Shown here: positions 27,814 to 40,178 of the stretch, one piece after another
Layout of the letters: every line of letters starts with the position of its first letter
Position numbering within the stretch: position 1 is the first letter of the stretch
Source of the DNA: Hormiphora californensis
Taxonomy: Eukaryota; Ctenophora; Tentaculata; Cydippida; Pleurobrachiidae
Direction: 5' to 3'
Length of the DNA: 64,000 nt
Assembly: GCA_020137815.1 (NCBI GenBank)
Contig: CM035351.1
Location: forward strand, 2,198,409-2,262,408
Position numbers and translations under genes: made by a program
The notes under the pieces: model-generated
The model's input: the letters and a program-made list of their open reading frames with translations, nothing else
Told to the model about the DNA's origin: nothing
Database searches by the model: none

Positions 27814-30108
27814 TTACACAAGCAGTTGATCCCCAAATAAAGATTGTTCTATTACAGCTCTTACTAGCTTTCTAAAGTTCGATTTTACCTGCTTGTCTTT
27901 GGAGAAAATTAGTGGAAGATGGAAGTTCATTTCATAAGAAGATATCACCCTTAGTTCCTCACGGGGCCCTTCCACATCTTTTATCGCAGAACATTCAAAC
28001 AACTTGTGGAATGTTGAATCTGGGAGTTGGCCACATTCAAGACAGTTGGGAACTGTAAGTGATCGCTCGTATCTCAGGTAACTGAAGCTGAAGTCTTGAA
28101 AACGTAAGGATCTGCCATGTACAAAGTCTAAGACCTGAGATGAGTTCTGTCGGGACATGTTTCTTGGAATTATGGGGAAATCCAAAGTGGCCTCTGAGTT
28201 TATAAGGTTGGCGAGTTCTTCTTGAGAGTGAATAGGAAGTATGCTGAAAGGGTCATCTCGAGTCAAATGGTTAATCGATGATTTGAGTGACCGGTCCCAT
28301 AAACTACATGTGTACTGTCTCATTTCCTCTTTTGAGTACAGGAAAGTGTCCGGCTCTAAACTTCCCAAGTTAATAGTTCTGATTGAATCTCTGTTAGAAT
28401 CCTGGATCTGGACACCGTCTAGTTGAGTCGACTTCCAAACCAAATATCTTTTGGTAGCAGCAATCTGCCAGAAGAACACATGATTTTGTTCCGCTTCAAT
28501 TTGTAGTAGTTTAGCTGATATATTATCTTTAGCTGCAAGGCCTTTTAGGACAAATTTGGTTACCACTGTTTCCACAAGAACGTCAATAGGAGGCACGCAT
28601 GCTAGGAGTTCTGACAGAGGTTTGGCTATGTGAACTTGTCCCCCTGTTATCTTCAGCCGTGCTCGGGAAAGAAGATCTCCGAAGAAGTCCGTTCGCTGTC
28701 TTAACCAAACTGGTGCTGCATAAAGGATCTTTGTCAAGATTACTGTTCTGAATAGTAGCGAAAGCCCCGAACTGTTAATCCCTGTCAGTCGACCAGTCAT
28801 TGAGGTTAATGTGTTCCAGTTAAACCAGCATCTTTTCAGTACATCAGCAGCATGAGTCATGAAATTTAGGTTACTATCAATGTAAACCCCAAGGACTTTA
28901 CTATTCTTGGCAAAAGAGACGACTTTATTTCCAATCTTCAGTTGCTGAGGTGATGCACTATCATCTGATGAACCCCTTGGTCTGATGATGACAATCTCTG
29001 TTTTATTTCTATCACAGTTCACCGCTAGTCTCCACTTCCGACACCAGTTGTGAATGTAGTCCAAAACTATTGCCATAGTTCTCTCGCATTGAGTCTGGTC
29101 TCCAAAAACCAACACAGATCCGTCGTCGGCGAACTTGAATGCTTCAGTCCTACATCTCACCTCCTCCGGCAGATTTTTGGTGCAGAGTAAGTCAGAGATG
29201 TAGAGAATGAATAGGATTGGAGAGAGGACTGCCCCCTGGGGAAGGCCTACTCTTCCACACCTACGGAGTGGGCCAAGAACTCCATTGATCTTCAAACGAA
29301 CACTTCTTTGTGAAAGCATGTTGTCGATAAGGTTCAACAGCATTCCATTGATTCCAAGTTTATGGAGCTTCACAATCAAACATTCATGGGGAACTGAGTC
29401 AAAAGCTTTTTGGAAATCTATACACAACAGAAAGGCTGTCAGCTTTCTTCTGCGTGTTTCATGAACGGTCGATAGCAGCTTGAAGAGATAGCGAGTGGTG
29501 TTTCGTGCCGGTAGGAAGCCCTCTTGTTCCTCATCTGGTATTGATTCCATGGCGCAAAGATCTTTAATTCTTTTGTCCATAACCCTTTCAAGCATCTTTC
29601 CGATGTACGATGATATTGTGATGGGTCGGAAGGAACCTGGTTTTACATAGGACGACTTTCCAGGTTTCTGGATGAATGTAACGTAGGAAGAGTTCCACAG
29701 CCATCGACCCAGCTTTAGGCATCTCGAAAACATATCGGCTAAGTACTGCACAGTTCTGTGGCGAAGGTGTTTCAGCATGGTTGGGTGGATACCATCTCCG
29801 TCCCAGGCTTTACCACTCGCTTTCATAGAGCTGATGGCTGCTGATACTTCGTCGGCGGCTACTGGGCGATTGAGTTGATCCTCCGGGTCGTGATGATCGT
29901 CATCCTCTATCTCGTTCTTCAAACGAGCATAATCCTCAGTTATTCCGTCGAGGTGAACATCGTCAAAATCCTCACCTGAAGCTGAGTTGGGCCGGGCAGC
30001 ACTTTTTAGGGCGCCGTTTCGATCTGGGTGTTTGGAGGCCTGTTTACAGGTGCACACTGCCAAAAAAGTACCCTGCACTAAAACGGCTCTAACCGCCAAA
30101 CCACTCAA
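27814..30108 (-). mobile_element. 5'-truncated non-LTR retrotransposon with intact reverse transcriptase
   Basis: One open frame of up to 764 codons encodes a LINE-type reverse transcriptase: LLCIDFQKAFDSVPHECL (motif A), LPQGAVLSPILF (motif B), the active site FADDGSVLV (motif C), and a C-terminal Cys/His motif CLECG…HKLFEC. There is no endonuclease domain upstream, so the element is 5'-truncated. The first 20-30 codons overlap the GCCTGTTTACAGGTGC repeat (about 30042) and are probably not original, so the true start is unclear. The 3' flank is AT-rich with an A/T run near 27640-27655. No frameshift is visible, suggesting a young copy. Confidence 0.93.
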
Positions 30109-30149
30109 CCGTTTTGGCTAATTCAAAGTTCATTTGCTAGGAAATGTCA

Positions 30150-30450
30150 AGGCCTAACCCCAACCCAAACCCTAACCCTAACCCCACTTTAGCCCTAGCC
30201 CTAAAAAACCGTTTGTCAGAAATGGGCGCGATTATAATCTGGGTGCCTTGCAGCCTGTTTACAGGTGCGCGCTACCAAAAGAGTATACTTAGAGCGACTT
30301 TTTTCAAACGGCTATAGCCATGGAACCATATGGCCGATTTGAGTAAACTAAACGGTATCAGTTAGAGAATCGATAGCCCTAACCGATAACCCCAAACCAA
30401 ACCCTAACCAGACCCTAACTGATAGCTCTAACCCGTCGCGCGTGCCAAAA
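30150..30450. repeat. degenerate CCCTAA-like and dispersed repeats
   Basis: Short runs of CCCTAA/CCCAAA at about 30160-30200 and 30385-30420 resemble the animal telomere repeat. The stretch also has ACGGTATC…GATAACC sequence shared with 27388-27440. Confidence 0.5.
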
Positions 30451-30500
30451 CTACGAATTGTTAGCAATGAAAGGCACCCAGATTTTAACGTTTTCCGTCA

Positions 30501-31320
30501 TAGTTAGGAACACTATTGGTGCGCGGTCGTGCCCACGGAAGGAGTGCTTGGATCATCTTGAAACCGGTTTTAAGTTAACTAATGCATATCCAAAAGTGTC
30601 TGTAGCTATTTGGGTGATGTTCTGACAATCCAATCACGAGTTATGACGAAAAAACAGTCAAAAAAGACGTTTTAAAGTGACAAAAAGGAGGATCTGAACA
30701 CAGCCCTTATATGAAGGGTTGGGGCTATGAAACTTCTTGAGTGGACAGAGAATCGTCCAAATTTGCAGTGCCAACTTTGGAATAGTTTCTATCTTTTGTA
30801 GTTATCTAATTAGAGCCGTTCAAACATGTGAGACGATCTGCAAAAAGGGTGATTTGGTACTGTTTCCGTCCCATATTGCTTGCTCTCACCGCTTGTATGC
30901 TTTAATCTGCTCTCTAATTGGGTAAATCTCGTCAAGTGATCACTTCACAAGCAAAAATACCTAGTATTAGAGGCCCCTGCAGCATCGTCTCACATGTTTA
31001 AACAGCTCTAATTAGATAACTACAAAAGATAGAAACTATTCCAAAGTTGGCACTGCAAATTTGGACGATTCTCTGTCCACTCAAGAAGTTTCATAGCCCC
31101 AACCCTTCATATAAGGGCTGTGTTCAGATCCTCCTTTTTGTCACTTTAAAACGTCTTTTTTGACTGTTTTTTCGTCATAACTCGTGATTGGATTGTCAGA
31201 ACATCACCCAAATAGCTACAGACACTTTTGGATATGCATTAGTTAACTTAAAACCGGTTTCAAGATGATCCAAGCACTCCTTCCGTGGGCACGACCGCGC
31301 ACCAATAGTGTTCCTAACTA
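30501..31320. mobile_element. 820-bp foldback element
   Basis: Inverted arms of nearly 400 bp start TAGTTAGGAACACTATTGGT and end with the complement; the axis is near 30910-30950. TCA flanks both ends (30498-30500 and 31321-31323), or a TA duplication if the terminal TA is counted. The arms differ by few substitutions. No coding capacity. Confidence 0.88.
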
Positions 31321-31925
31321 TCAGAAATCACCAAACACCCAGATTTTAACGCTGGCCCACTTTTTGGATTCACGAAGATTCGTGAATCTAAAAAAGTGCT
31401 GCGCGTTATGTAACGCGCAATTCACAAAACAGCGCCGCGCCGAGCGACTCAGTTCCACCAAAAACAAATGAAACAAAGTTTTGAAAAACTTTGAAGATCT
31501 TGAAAGTTGAAATTTCAAAAAGCGATGCCTCATCCTGTACTGTAGACCCATTTGGCATGTACTGCAGACCCCCAGGGAACTACAGCGTGAATTTAATGAT
31601 CCCTCAATCCATACCGGGGCACTGGCCAGCCGTTTTTGAAGCAAGGGCTATTGAGGATGCTGGGTGACAACTGACAACTGACAGGAGACACCAACAATTA
31701 ATTTGAGATCTATCTATCATGTACTGTTCAACCCCCATTTGTGTGGTTTACGGTGAATTTTAGAGTGTTCTGGACTCTGGTATGAACACACGTGCACGCA
31801 AAATTGAACCGCTCTCTTATGGGGCTATCTATGCACATGAATTGGATTTAACAGGAGTCTCCATAACTTCTTCTGAAAACTGAGCTCTGTAGTCTATACT
31901 TCGTCGCTTTAGCCTTTGCCCTTTG

Positions 31926-31976
31926 GCCTTTACTCTTTAGCGTGTGACTAGTAGTCACACGCTAAAGAGTAAAGGC
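31926..31976. repeat. palindrome with 24-bp perfect arms
   Basis: Arms beginning GCCTTTACTCTTTAGCGTGT around a 3-base centre; it could form a stable cruciform. Possibly the relic of a foldback end. Confidence 0.8.
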
Positions 31977-32189
31977 TTCGTTTAGCCGCGCTTCGCGTGG
32001 CTAGTGTAGGGGTGACTGCGTCACCAAACTAATAACTTGTTTAGTTTCTTGACAGAGGATAAACTCTTTTTTTTGGATTGCTTACACCTGTAGTTTCCTA
32101 GAAAAAAGTTTCTTATTTAAAGGTTTCTTGAAATATGCGAGCTTAATTAACGAGAGTAAGGTATTCACTCCTGGCGGATATTTTGGTGG

Positions 32190-32394
32190 GCGGACTCTAG
32201 TGCTAACTGACTCTATACCTAAACCCAAGGAGGACTCTATATCTAACCCTAACCTCTACACTAACCCCTAACCTCGAACCCAAATAACAGCCCTAACACT
32301 TCTAAACGAGTATAGAGGCACAGCAAACTCTCGCTTTCGGCCTAACGGCCGAAATCTCAAGTTCGCTTTTCGTGATTTTAGCACTAGAGTCCGC
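32190..32394. mobile_element. MITE-like unit with 17-bp inverted ends
   Basis: GCGGACTCTAGTGCTAA at the left and its complement TTAGCACTAGAGTCCGC at the right. The interior has CCCTAA-type sequence and the palindrome TTTCGGCC…GGCCGAAA. No clear target duplication. Confidence 0.55.
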
Positions 32395-33204
32395 TTACCG
32401 ATACTTTACGGGCCGATAAGAAAGGTAACAAACTAGGACCTAACAGTGCTGCTTGTAGTCGTATTACCGTAATGGAAATACAGTAATGAGACGCGCACGT
32501 TGCACAACGTGAGGCAAAAAGTGCATGTGTTCAGCACGTACTAGCGCCCTGATTGGCCACGGTTGCGCGTCGTCTTACCGTTTTCCCACTACAAGCGACC
32601 GTGTAAGGAGACGACGCGGCATGCATTTCAGAAATTTCATGTCATATCATGGGCATGTCACCTCCCTAAAGTCCATTTTTATTCAACTGTTCAGGCCCAA
32701 ACTCGTGCGCATGCATGCGGTATTTCAATTTCTGACGTTTGTGCTACATGTTAACATGGTTGACATGTGATAGGCGTGCATTAAAACACACACACGAAAA
32801 TGGGGGAGGGGTGAACAGTTGAAAAAAAGACTTTAGGGTATTCAGTTGACAGCGTATGTCAAAGAGGCGACCGGTCCACCGTCCATACCAAACCTCAGGC
32901 GTCAGATTCACGGTTAGCCTTGCCGTGGATGAGAAAGATGGACTAAATCAGCTAGCGGCCTGGTTTCTTTGTGACGGCATTACCTACCACACCAAAGAGA
33001 GGCCCTCTCTCACCCAGTACTTTCGTTCGCTTTTGCTTTCGCTCACCAGTCACCTTACAACTCACATCAAATAAACTTACCAAAAACAAGTCCTAGTTGT
33101 TTCTAGCTTCTATTTTTGCGAACTTTCCCGTACTGAGTAAAAGTTTTCATCAATGATGACTCATCATCCTAATAATATTTTCAACCTCTTAGTTGAGCGG
33201 TATA

Positions 33205-34385
33205 ATGTCGCGGGTGTTGGCCCAGGTTCAGGAGCAACTTCGGAATGCGGAGAGCAGTATGAAGTTCATGCAGGCAGAGCACGCCCAGACACTCCGGGGC
33301 CTCCATGACGAGATTCACAAACTTCAAACCAAATGCAGTGGTCAGTATCTCATGTGCAGTCATTTTCACTAGTTTGGGCAGTAAATAAAAACTACTGCCT
33401 ACAACATATAATATTCCGAATTAGTTTTTGATTTTACATCAGATATCAGGTTCTCAACACCATTTTCCTTTATCAGAGTTAACCTTTGAACTGCACATGC
33501 TGGGGGATAACGAGACGGTAGCGGCGCCACCAACAGCGGCCCCCACGTGCTCCCACACAGGTGGAGATTTTAAAGTTTCACTCTCTTAACATGCATCTCA
33601 TACCATCTGATGTAGTGTTGGAGCGTACGCTTATCATGTGAATCACTCTCTCACAATCCCTCTATTGTTGCTATTTCTCTCTCTTTCTCTCTCTTTCTCT
33701 CTCTCTATCTCTCTCTCTACAATTGTGTCGCCCTTTCTTTTGATCATTCCCACGTACATCGATACTTTATTAACAGATCAGTGGTAATCTAACTAATTCC
33801 CGCCAGGTGAGATAGAGTCGCTCAAAAAGCGTTACAAGACAAAGTTATCAGATCTCCACAACCAAAACAGCCAGCTAAAAACAGGACTAGCGGAGAAACA
33901 AGCCAGGATAAAGCTTCTTCAGTTCCAGCTAACCTCGACTAAAACCGACCTAACGGACAGCCTTGCTAAAAAGGACGTTTTAATTAAATCCTTGCGGACA
34001 GATTTAGAAGGCAAGAGTGATCAGTTGGCGTTTCTCATGTCCAAAATTCATAGTGCTAAGGTGATTCAGATGAAAGTTGGGCCAGCGGACCAGGAACTGG
34101 GACGTTTTACACCCACCTCCGCCACCCCTGCGACCCCGGTCTCGTCACCACTCAGTGGAACTCAGTACTTCATCGGGTGACCCGATAACATCAGCCGCAG
34201 CAGAGATCCTCAGTGCTGAACAGGAACAAAACAGGATGGTCGTTAGTCAGAGCGTTCCCCTGCCAACCCTACCAGCTATCGGGGACAGCTCTGCCACCCG
34301 GTCTTTCCTGTCAAAGATGAAGTTGAACAGAGCTCGGAGGGAATCAAAGCAGGCACCCGCCATTACGCCTTATAAGGCAACATGA
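33205..34385 (+). CDS. CCDC92: coiled-coil protein CCDC92
   Basis: CCDC92 is a centriole/cilium-associated coiled-coil protein. Exons 33205-33340, 33477-33560 and 33807 onward. The diagnostic N-terminal motif MKFMQAEHAQTLRGLHDEIH followed by a cysteine and ELTFEL matches the family; exon 3 encodes heptads (SLKKRYKTKLSDLHNQN…) to about residue 160. Reading exon 3 straight through stops at 34180 (197 residues). The downstream frame to 34385 (LPAIGDSSATRSFLSKMKL…) has coding character, and a 52-nt intron 34104-34155, or a single-base indel, would join it (248 residues). The donor of that intron is weak, so the C-terminus is uncertain. Vertebrate CCDC92 is about 330 residues. Confidence 0.84.
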
Positions 34386-35493
34386 CACGATTTTACCCGA
34401 TCGGAAGTTAGAAATGGACCAATTTGAGAGAGGGAGGGAGAGATAATAAAGAGACAAATGAATGATTGAATGAGAGACTTGCACGAAAGTCGACCCCCGT
34501 GTGTTAGTAACAATCGTGTACAAGTTTGAAGACAATTTTGCGAGCAACAACACATCTTGAGATTATAAAACTCATTACGACGTTAACTGTTTTTATTTGG
34601 AAGGTAGTAGCTAACTATTATTACTCGTCAGATGTATACATTTAATTGGCAGAAGAAGAGAGAGAGAAAGAATTCCGTTTAGTCCTTTATAATAGACCCA
34701 GAGAGTGTATCGGGAATGTACTTTTATGTGTATATCTGTGTGCATCTTAGGATGCGTAATAAGTGTTTTAAAAGTTAACAATTTGTTGAGCACCAAATCA
34801 CCGTGTGTTTGATAATTTATTGTCCCCCTAGGAAGTAGGAGGAAGCCTGTATGTCTGTTACATCTGTTACTATTAGTAATACATATTTTACAGAGGCCTC
34901 TCTTGGCCTCCCTCTAGAGGGAGGTACCCATTTCATTACCACACTATGCAGGTTATTTGACAGCTTTACAATACTTCTCTCTCTAAAGCACAGTCAATAT
35001 TGCACACTCATGGGGGGGGGGGCAATAATCTGGAAGCTGCTGCAGCAGAAGTAACGTGGTTTGTGTGACGTATTCATAGTTCACTTCAATAGTAATGATT
35101 GACTCCTGGAGAATGATTGATCAACCTCCCTCTCTCTCTCCCTCTATTTCTATCAGAGTGACCAACTGAAGTGGCTGAAGTTCTCACAACATTTGAGCAT
35201 GGTCACACACACTCATACACACGAACATGCTGACTGGACGGAACGCGCACCGCCTATCAAGACATACCATGATGCGCTAAAAGTTTCAGCACTACTGGGT
35301 TACCATAGTGATGCAGTGTGCGCGTATGATGGGTAGTACCAGACCCCCGGCAGTGACATCATGATGATACAGCTGCATGTCAATAATTGTTACACATTGG
35401 ATATAGACAGAGTTTCAGTGGTTGAAAATGTGAACATTAAAATAATGGAACATGATTAAAATAGCTTCGAGGGAACAGTCTTCAGTATCTCTC
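34386..35493. other. intergenic between convergent CCDC92 and MAU2
   Basis: Shared 3' region with AT-rich sequence, CT-rich patches, a G8 run at 35012-35020 and the short inverted pair GAGGCCTCTCTTGGCCTC at about 34894. No gene or RNA is recognised. Confidence 0.5.
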
Positions 35494-38187
35494 TCAAACC
35501 ATTGACATGCAACTGGAGGGAAACTCGCTGTCCAGCCATTGCAATAGATTATGCTCCGGTAAACCGGTGCTCTCCTCACACTCCTTCTCAATCTTGGCCG
35601 ACAGTTTTTCATGTAACTCCCTCATCTCAACCGATTTCTCAGGCTGATCAGCACTGTACAGCCGTTCAAGCATTTTACACGACCACATCTGCAAACTAAT
35701 GTCCGGGATACGATTAGCTATTTCGTGGGCCGATTTCACCATCTCTAATGCATCTGTCTGGTTGCCTATATCAACAAAGATGTGAGCTAGAAGAAGGAAC
35801 GCACTACTCGTCAGCTTGTTCAAATCTGCTTTATTCGCCATAACAACAGTCTCTCTTAACTTCCTCTTTGCATCAGTTAACCTGCCCTCCACCAGAGCGG
35901 CCATGCCTTGGATACAGTAACTACTGGCCTTCAGACTGTGACATTTTCCTGGCATTCTGCCCGGTTCTACACTCTCCAACAGAGCATGGAGTTTATCTTT
36001 AGGTAGATTCTGCTTCAGGTGCACTACCACACTGTTCAGCTTGATAAAGGCAATCTGTTCAGGTTCGCTGGTGTGCTTTAGGGCGGCATTGAATTGTGTC
36101 CGGGCGTGATCCAGACACCCAGGCATTACCATCGCGTACAGACCAAGTGCCGTGTGGAGAGAGGACCGGTGGTGTTTTAGGGTCCCGTGGTATTTCTGGT
36201 AGACCGTGACACACTTTTGTAGCTCCTTCACAGCTGCTGCAGTCTGACCCCGTAGAAGGTGGGCCAGGAACAGCTGCTCCATCAGGATGAGTTGGTAGGA
36301 GGACACGACACTATCATTATCGTAACCTGGAGGGGAGAGAGAGTGTATAGTAACCTGGAGGGGGAGGGAGGGTGTACAACCGATAGTGAGAGGAAACTGG
36401 CCGAACATGTCATAGTCGAACGTACTAAATTTGGGGCTACTGGATCAGAAAATATACAAAGATCCAAGATGGAGCAAAAAAAATACACTGTATGACGTAC
36501 TTCTCTGTTTGTTAATGAGTTGTAGGGCCTTGTTAGCGTAGCTCTCAGCCTTGTCCGTGTAGCCCTGTTGAAGTGCGTGCATGACACTTACAACGTATAC
36601 CAGGAGGAATAGTTGCTCCTGTGAAATCCAGTGGAACTGATCAGCGGGGTCTCTCTCGCCAGTATCTGTGAGTTGGAGGGGTTATGGGAGGGAGCGGGTC
36701 TCTCTCGCCAGTATCTGTGAGATGGAGGGGTTAGGGCCGGGATATAGCTCCCAAAGTGGCTGAGGATGATCAGAGAATGTTTTAAATCCCATACGGCATA
36801 CCACTAGGAAAGTGCTAGATGGAAAGTGTTCCGATAGAAATAGAACTACATACTTACAAGGTTTGTTTTCCGTGTGTGTAAGCTGCTTGTAACAGGCGTG
36901 TAATTGTTTCAGGGATTGCCGGGCTAACTTGATCTGTCCTTGCCAAATGTACTCTGAAAACAAATAAAGTTTAGTTTGTATCCCTCTCCCGGTTTGATAA
37001 TCCCCCCTACTAGAATTGGGTACGAGGTCGTACTCAAGCTATGTACAGTATGACAACCTACCAGACACTTGTAGGACGTGATGGAAGACTTTGAGGGAGA
37101 GTATTTCAGACCGGGAGAGAGCGAGGCCAGATTGTTCTGCGTTCTCGAGAATAGCCCCAACTTCCTTCAATATCACATCTGCAACGTCAAAGTTCCTGGA
37201 AAGAAGGGAAGATATATAACAGAGACTAGAGAGAGAGAGAGAGGGATAAATCTATAACTGCATAAATTATGCAACAGATAAATCCACGATGATCTAATAA
37301 TGCTAACAAACACACAGACTCTCTGGCAGCTACCTTTGAATGAGAAGAGCCATCGCCTGTGAAAGAGAAAAAAGGATCCGGGTATTTTGAGCGTTTAGCC
37401 TCCCCGCGTATTCAGCCCCTGCCGCCAGTGTTGTTACAGCTGCACTAATGTTACCTAGAGAAGGGGTCATCAAGAGCTGTATAACAAGAGGGGGATAACC
37501 TCGTCTTGATAGATGGTTAGAAAAGGGATAAAATCGACACCAATTATGAAATGAATTTAAAAACATACCCATTTCCATGCTAGCTTTAGCAAGCTTGGAA
37601 AGCACATCTGACAATACCAGAATTGGTAGTTGATGGCCAGTTCAATGGTCCCGTTAATCAGGTTAACTGCATCCAGATGTTTACCCTTGGCCATGTACAC
37701 AGATGCTAACAGACTTGTTATCTCTAACTTTAACTCCTCCATTGCCATCAGATCCCGCACTTTCTTTAGCTGGAGAGAGGGGGTTGGGTAGGTAGGGGCT
37801 ACAAGTAAAGGGTGATTATATGGGGTTTAGGTAGGGCCAATGGGTTACAAATGGGGATATGGTATATAGTTCACTTATCACTGTAGCTGTAACAACATCA
37901 CTCACCGCTTTCTTAAGGTGGGTCTCCACATGATCAACATTCTTTGTATGTAACCACATCAGCTGGGCTATCTGGAGACGAGTCCTGACCTCTATCCTCG
38001 CAGGAGGATTACAAATCAGGATCGCCTCCAAACAATGAATTGATTTCCTAATATCTGGGGATTTAGCAGTTCTAAACCCCTCAGCAGCACCCAGCAGAGC
38101 AAAGTACATGTTGTCGAATGTCACTGCCTCTGCCATAGTGCTTTGCGTTTCCATCCGTTCCGTTTTCTCTGCATCTGCTTCAGCCAT
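35494..38187 (-). CDS. MAU2: MAU2 chromatid cohesion factor (SCC4)
   Basis: MAU2/Scc4 partners NIPBL/Scc2 to load cohesin on chromatin. Seven exons: 38187-37906, 37769-37569, 37454-37334, 37195-37062, 36953-36858, 36665-36501, 36326-35494. The TPR-like helical repeats follow the family order: YFALLGAAEGFRTAK, HCLEAIL…RIEVRTRLQIAQL, HTKNVDHVETHLKKA, AAGAEYAGRLNAQNTRILF, SLHTALGLYAMVM, LRETVVMANKADLNKLTSSA, ending SLPEHN-type GLPEHNLLQWLD. Exon 2 shifts frame once near 37600: QFWYCQMCF continues as SKLAKASMEMG in the next frame, which alone joins exon 3 in phase. Adding one base gives 610 residues, as in vertebrates. A residual assembly deletion is more likely than a broken gene. Confidence 0.94.
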
Positions 38188-38910
38188 GGCTTGGTATGAC
38201 TGATTCAGAGAGAGGAGAATGATTTGAGACACACAAGGTGTACATACAATTAATTGTACACACGGAATCAATGTATTATTTGAGGCCGTTGTGTGTGTAG
38301 TGTGCGCCGCGCGGCGCTCAACTAATGAGTGATGAAAGTGCGTACACAATAGGGGGCGTGTTGCCGCGTCCTACACACATGTGTCGCACTGTTTGTGCGT
38401 GTGTGTGTGTGCCATAGCACTGTCACTATGTGTGTGACAGTCAGAGAGAGAAACACAACTTTCAAATACACACTACACACACACACGTGACACACCTCAT
38501 TTTATAGAGTGGTTATATAACAGGTCTTGTATTTCCTGATGTGTACAATGGTGAGTCAAATACAATTGTAAATACACATCAATGTTACCAGATATAGCGT
38601 TTTTCTCTTTTTTTAATTCAAATTGCGTTTTTCTTTTTATTCAAATTTCTCTCTCTTTCTCGGTTGTGTTTGGTAAAAGATTAAAGGGTGTGAATTTGTG
38701 TGAGCATTGAGTGTTCGCATTCAACGAAGTGACTTTGTACAAGATATATGTATAAAATAATATCTCTCTCTCTCCCAATCCATCGATAAATTCCCTTTGA
38801 TAAACATTTTTCACAAGGCAACACGCCAGTAAGTGTCTTGATCCGTGAAGCGCTTTTTAGTGAGTCATACTCTCGTAACCATGGTTACACACATCCAACA
38901 GCATCACGAT
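38188..38910. other. MAU2 upstream / OSER1 downstream intergenic
   Basis: Holds GT/CA-rich patches at about 38390-38490, a TATATAT stretch and CT repeats near 38762. No gene is seen. Confidence 0.5.
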
Positions 38911-39829
38911 CTAAGCATACATCATTTCAGCCATTGTGCTCATAGGCCGGGGGATGAACAGTGCATTTTCCATGTACCCAGCCAGTTCGTCCACTGTGAC
39001 ATCATTCGCCTGACTCCGACATCCCTTGGTTGGAGGGGGTGGTACTGCAGAGGGTTGTTGTTGTTGGTGGGTGGTATTGGTTGTGGACACTCCACTACTA
39101 GTAGTGGACACTCCACTAGTACTGGCTGGTGTCTCAGAAGCAGTGGTGGATATCTCTGTAACGGTGTGACGTCGTGTAGTAATACGACGCCGGGCAGGAC
39201 CCGTCGGGGGTGCCCCTGATGGTTGTTGGTTCGTTTCCATGAACGCTTCAACTGATTCTCGTGTTAGTTTAACCGGGGACTGCTTTTTACTTTTTAGGCA
39301 TTGCTTCCTGTAGGGGAATAGTGGCGTTAGAGTGGCGTTAGAGTGGTGATAGAGTAGTGTTAGACCCAGTGGTGCTCGGCAACGCTTTTTTGAACGGCCA
39401 ATTCAATTTGAACGTTAAGCAATCGAGCACCACTGGGGTGTTAGAGTAGTGTTAGAGCGGTGATAGTGGTGATAGAGAAATAATGGTTTCCAATGCTACA
39501 AACAGGACAAAGGCAGTGAAAAGTGAACTGATAAAAGATATATCGGGTCACATTTCTGATAATCTACAATTAAGAAAAGACAATCACGCAAGAGCGCATA
39601 CTACTTCCTAAATAACAAGCTACACAGGACCCACCCTCTATTTCGTCGGAACAGCGAACACAGAGTCAGAGTTTCTCCTTATTTTCCTGCCAGTGGGGGG
39701 CCGTTGTTGTTGATCAATTGTGGCACTTCCGGGTTGAGTTGGTGCCACTGCCTGGCCCACCCCTAGACCCGTTCCAAAGCAGAGCGATTCGAAGGTCTGG
39801 CTCAGTGAGATTGTAGGTGAGTCTGCCAT
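38911..39829 (-). CDS. OSER1: oxidative-stress-responsive serine-rich protein (OSER1)-like
   Basis: Assigned from the C-terminus VTVDELAGYMENALFIPRP followed by MSTMAEMMYA, which matches the conserved OSER1 tail ([23 protein letters not shown]-type). The rest is low-complexity and Ser/Thr/Gln-rich, as in the family. Exon 1 begins at the ATG at 39829 (MADSPTISLSQTFESLCFG). Exon 2 is 39307-38911, reading KQCLKSKKQSPVKLTRESVE and onward. The exon 1 donor is not clear; a GT at 39659 gives an in-phase junction (188 residues) but is weak, and exon 1 otherwise stops at 39638. The intron contains a small inverted repeat (about 39364-39434, CCAGTGGTGCTCG ends). OSER1 has a role in FOXO-linked stress resistance in animals; the molecular activity is not established. 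Confidence 0.72.
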
Positions 39830-40178
39830 TTAGTGGACATAGCAGCGCTAAATAGGAAATATATGTGTGTTAGATATATGAGTTAGAGAGGGGATGGTGT
39901 TAGGAAAACATAGCATTTATTAGTCAGTATTGTGATAACAAGTCTGGGGAGGGGGAGAAAAACAAACAAAGTGATTAGCATGAAACGCTCTGTCAATAGA
40001 AATCAAATAAAACAACAAAACGTCAAAACAAGAAAGATTTTGTCAACTAAAAAAAGAAACATAAAACCCAAAAACTGACGGAGCTCTCTCTTTATACCGT
40101 GATCAACACGAGAGAGTCTTGTGTAAGACCATTACCACACACATATCACGTGACCAGTCACGTGACACACACCAAACA

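Larger units (their letters stand above)
31321..33204. other. gene-free, palindrome-rich stretch
   Basis: Contains a palindrome with 24-bp perfect arms at 31926-31976 and an approximately 205-bp MITE-like unit at 32190-32394 (17-bp inverted ends GCGGACTCTAGTGCTAA). Open frames at 32525-32770 and 32856-33074 have no recognisable features and are not called. Confidence 0.55.

Noticed and set aside
32525-33074. Two plus-strand frames upstream of CCDC92
   Set aside because: No motif, no in-phase junction to CCDC92 exon 1, and overlapping frames of similar length.
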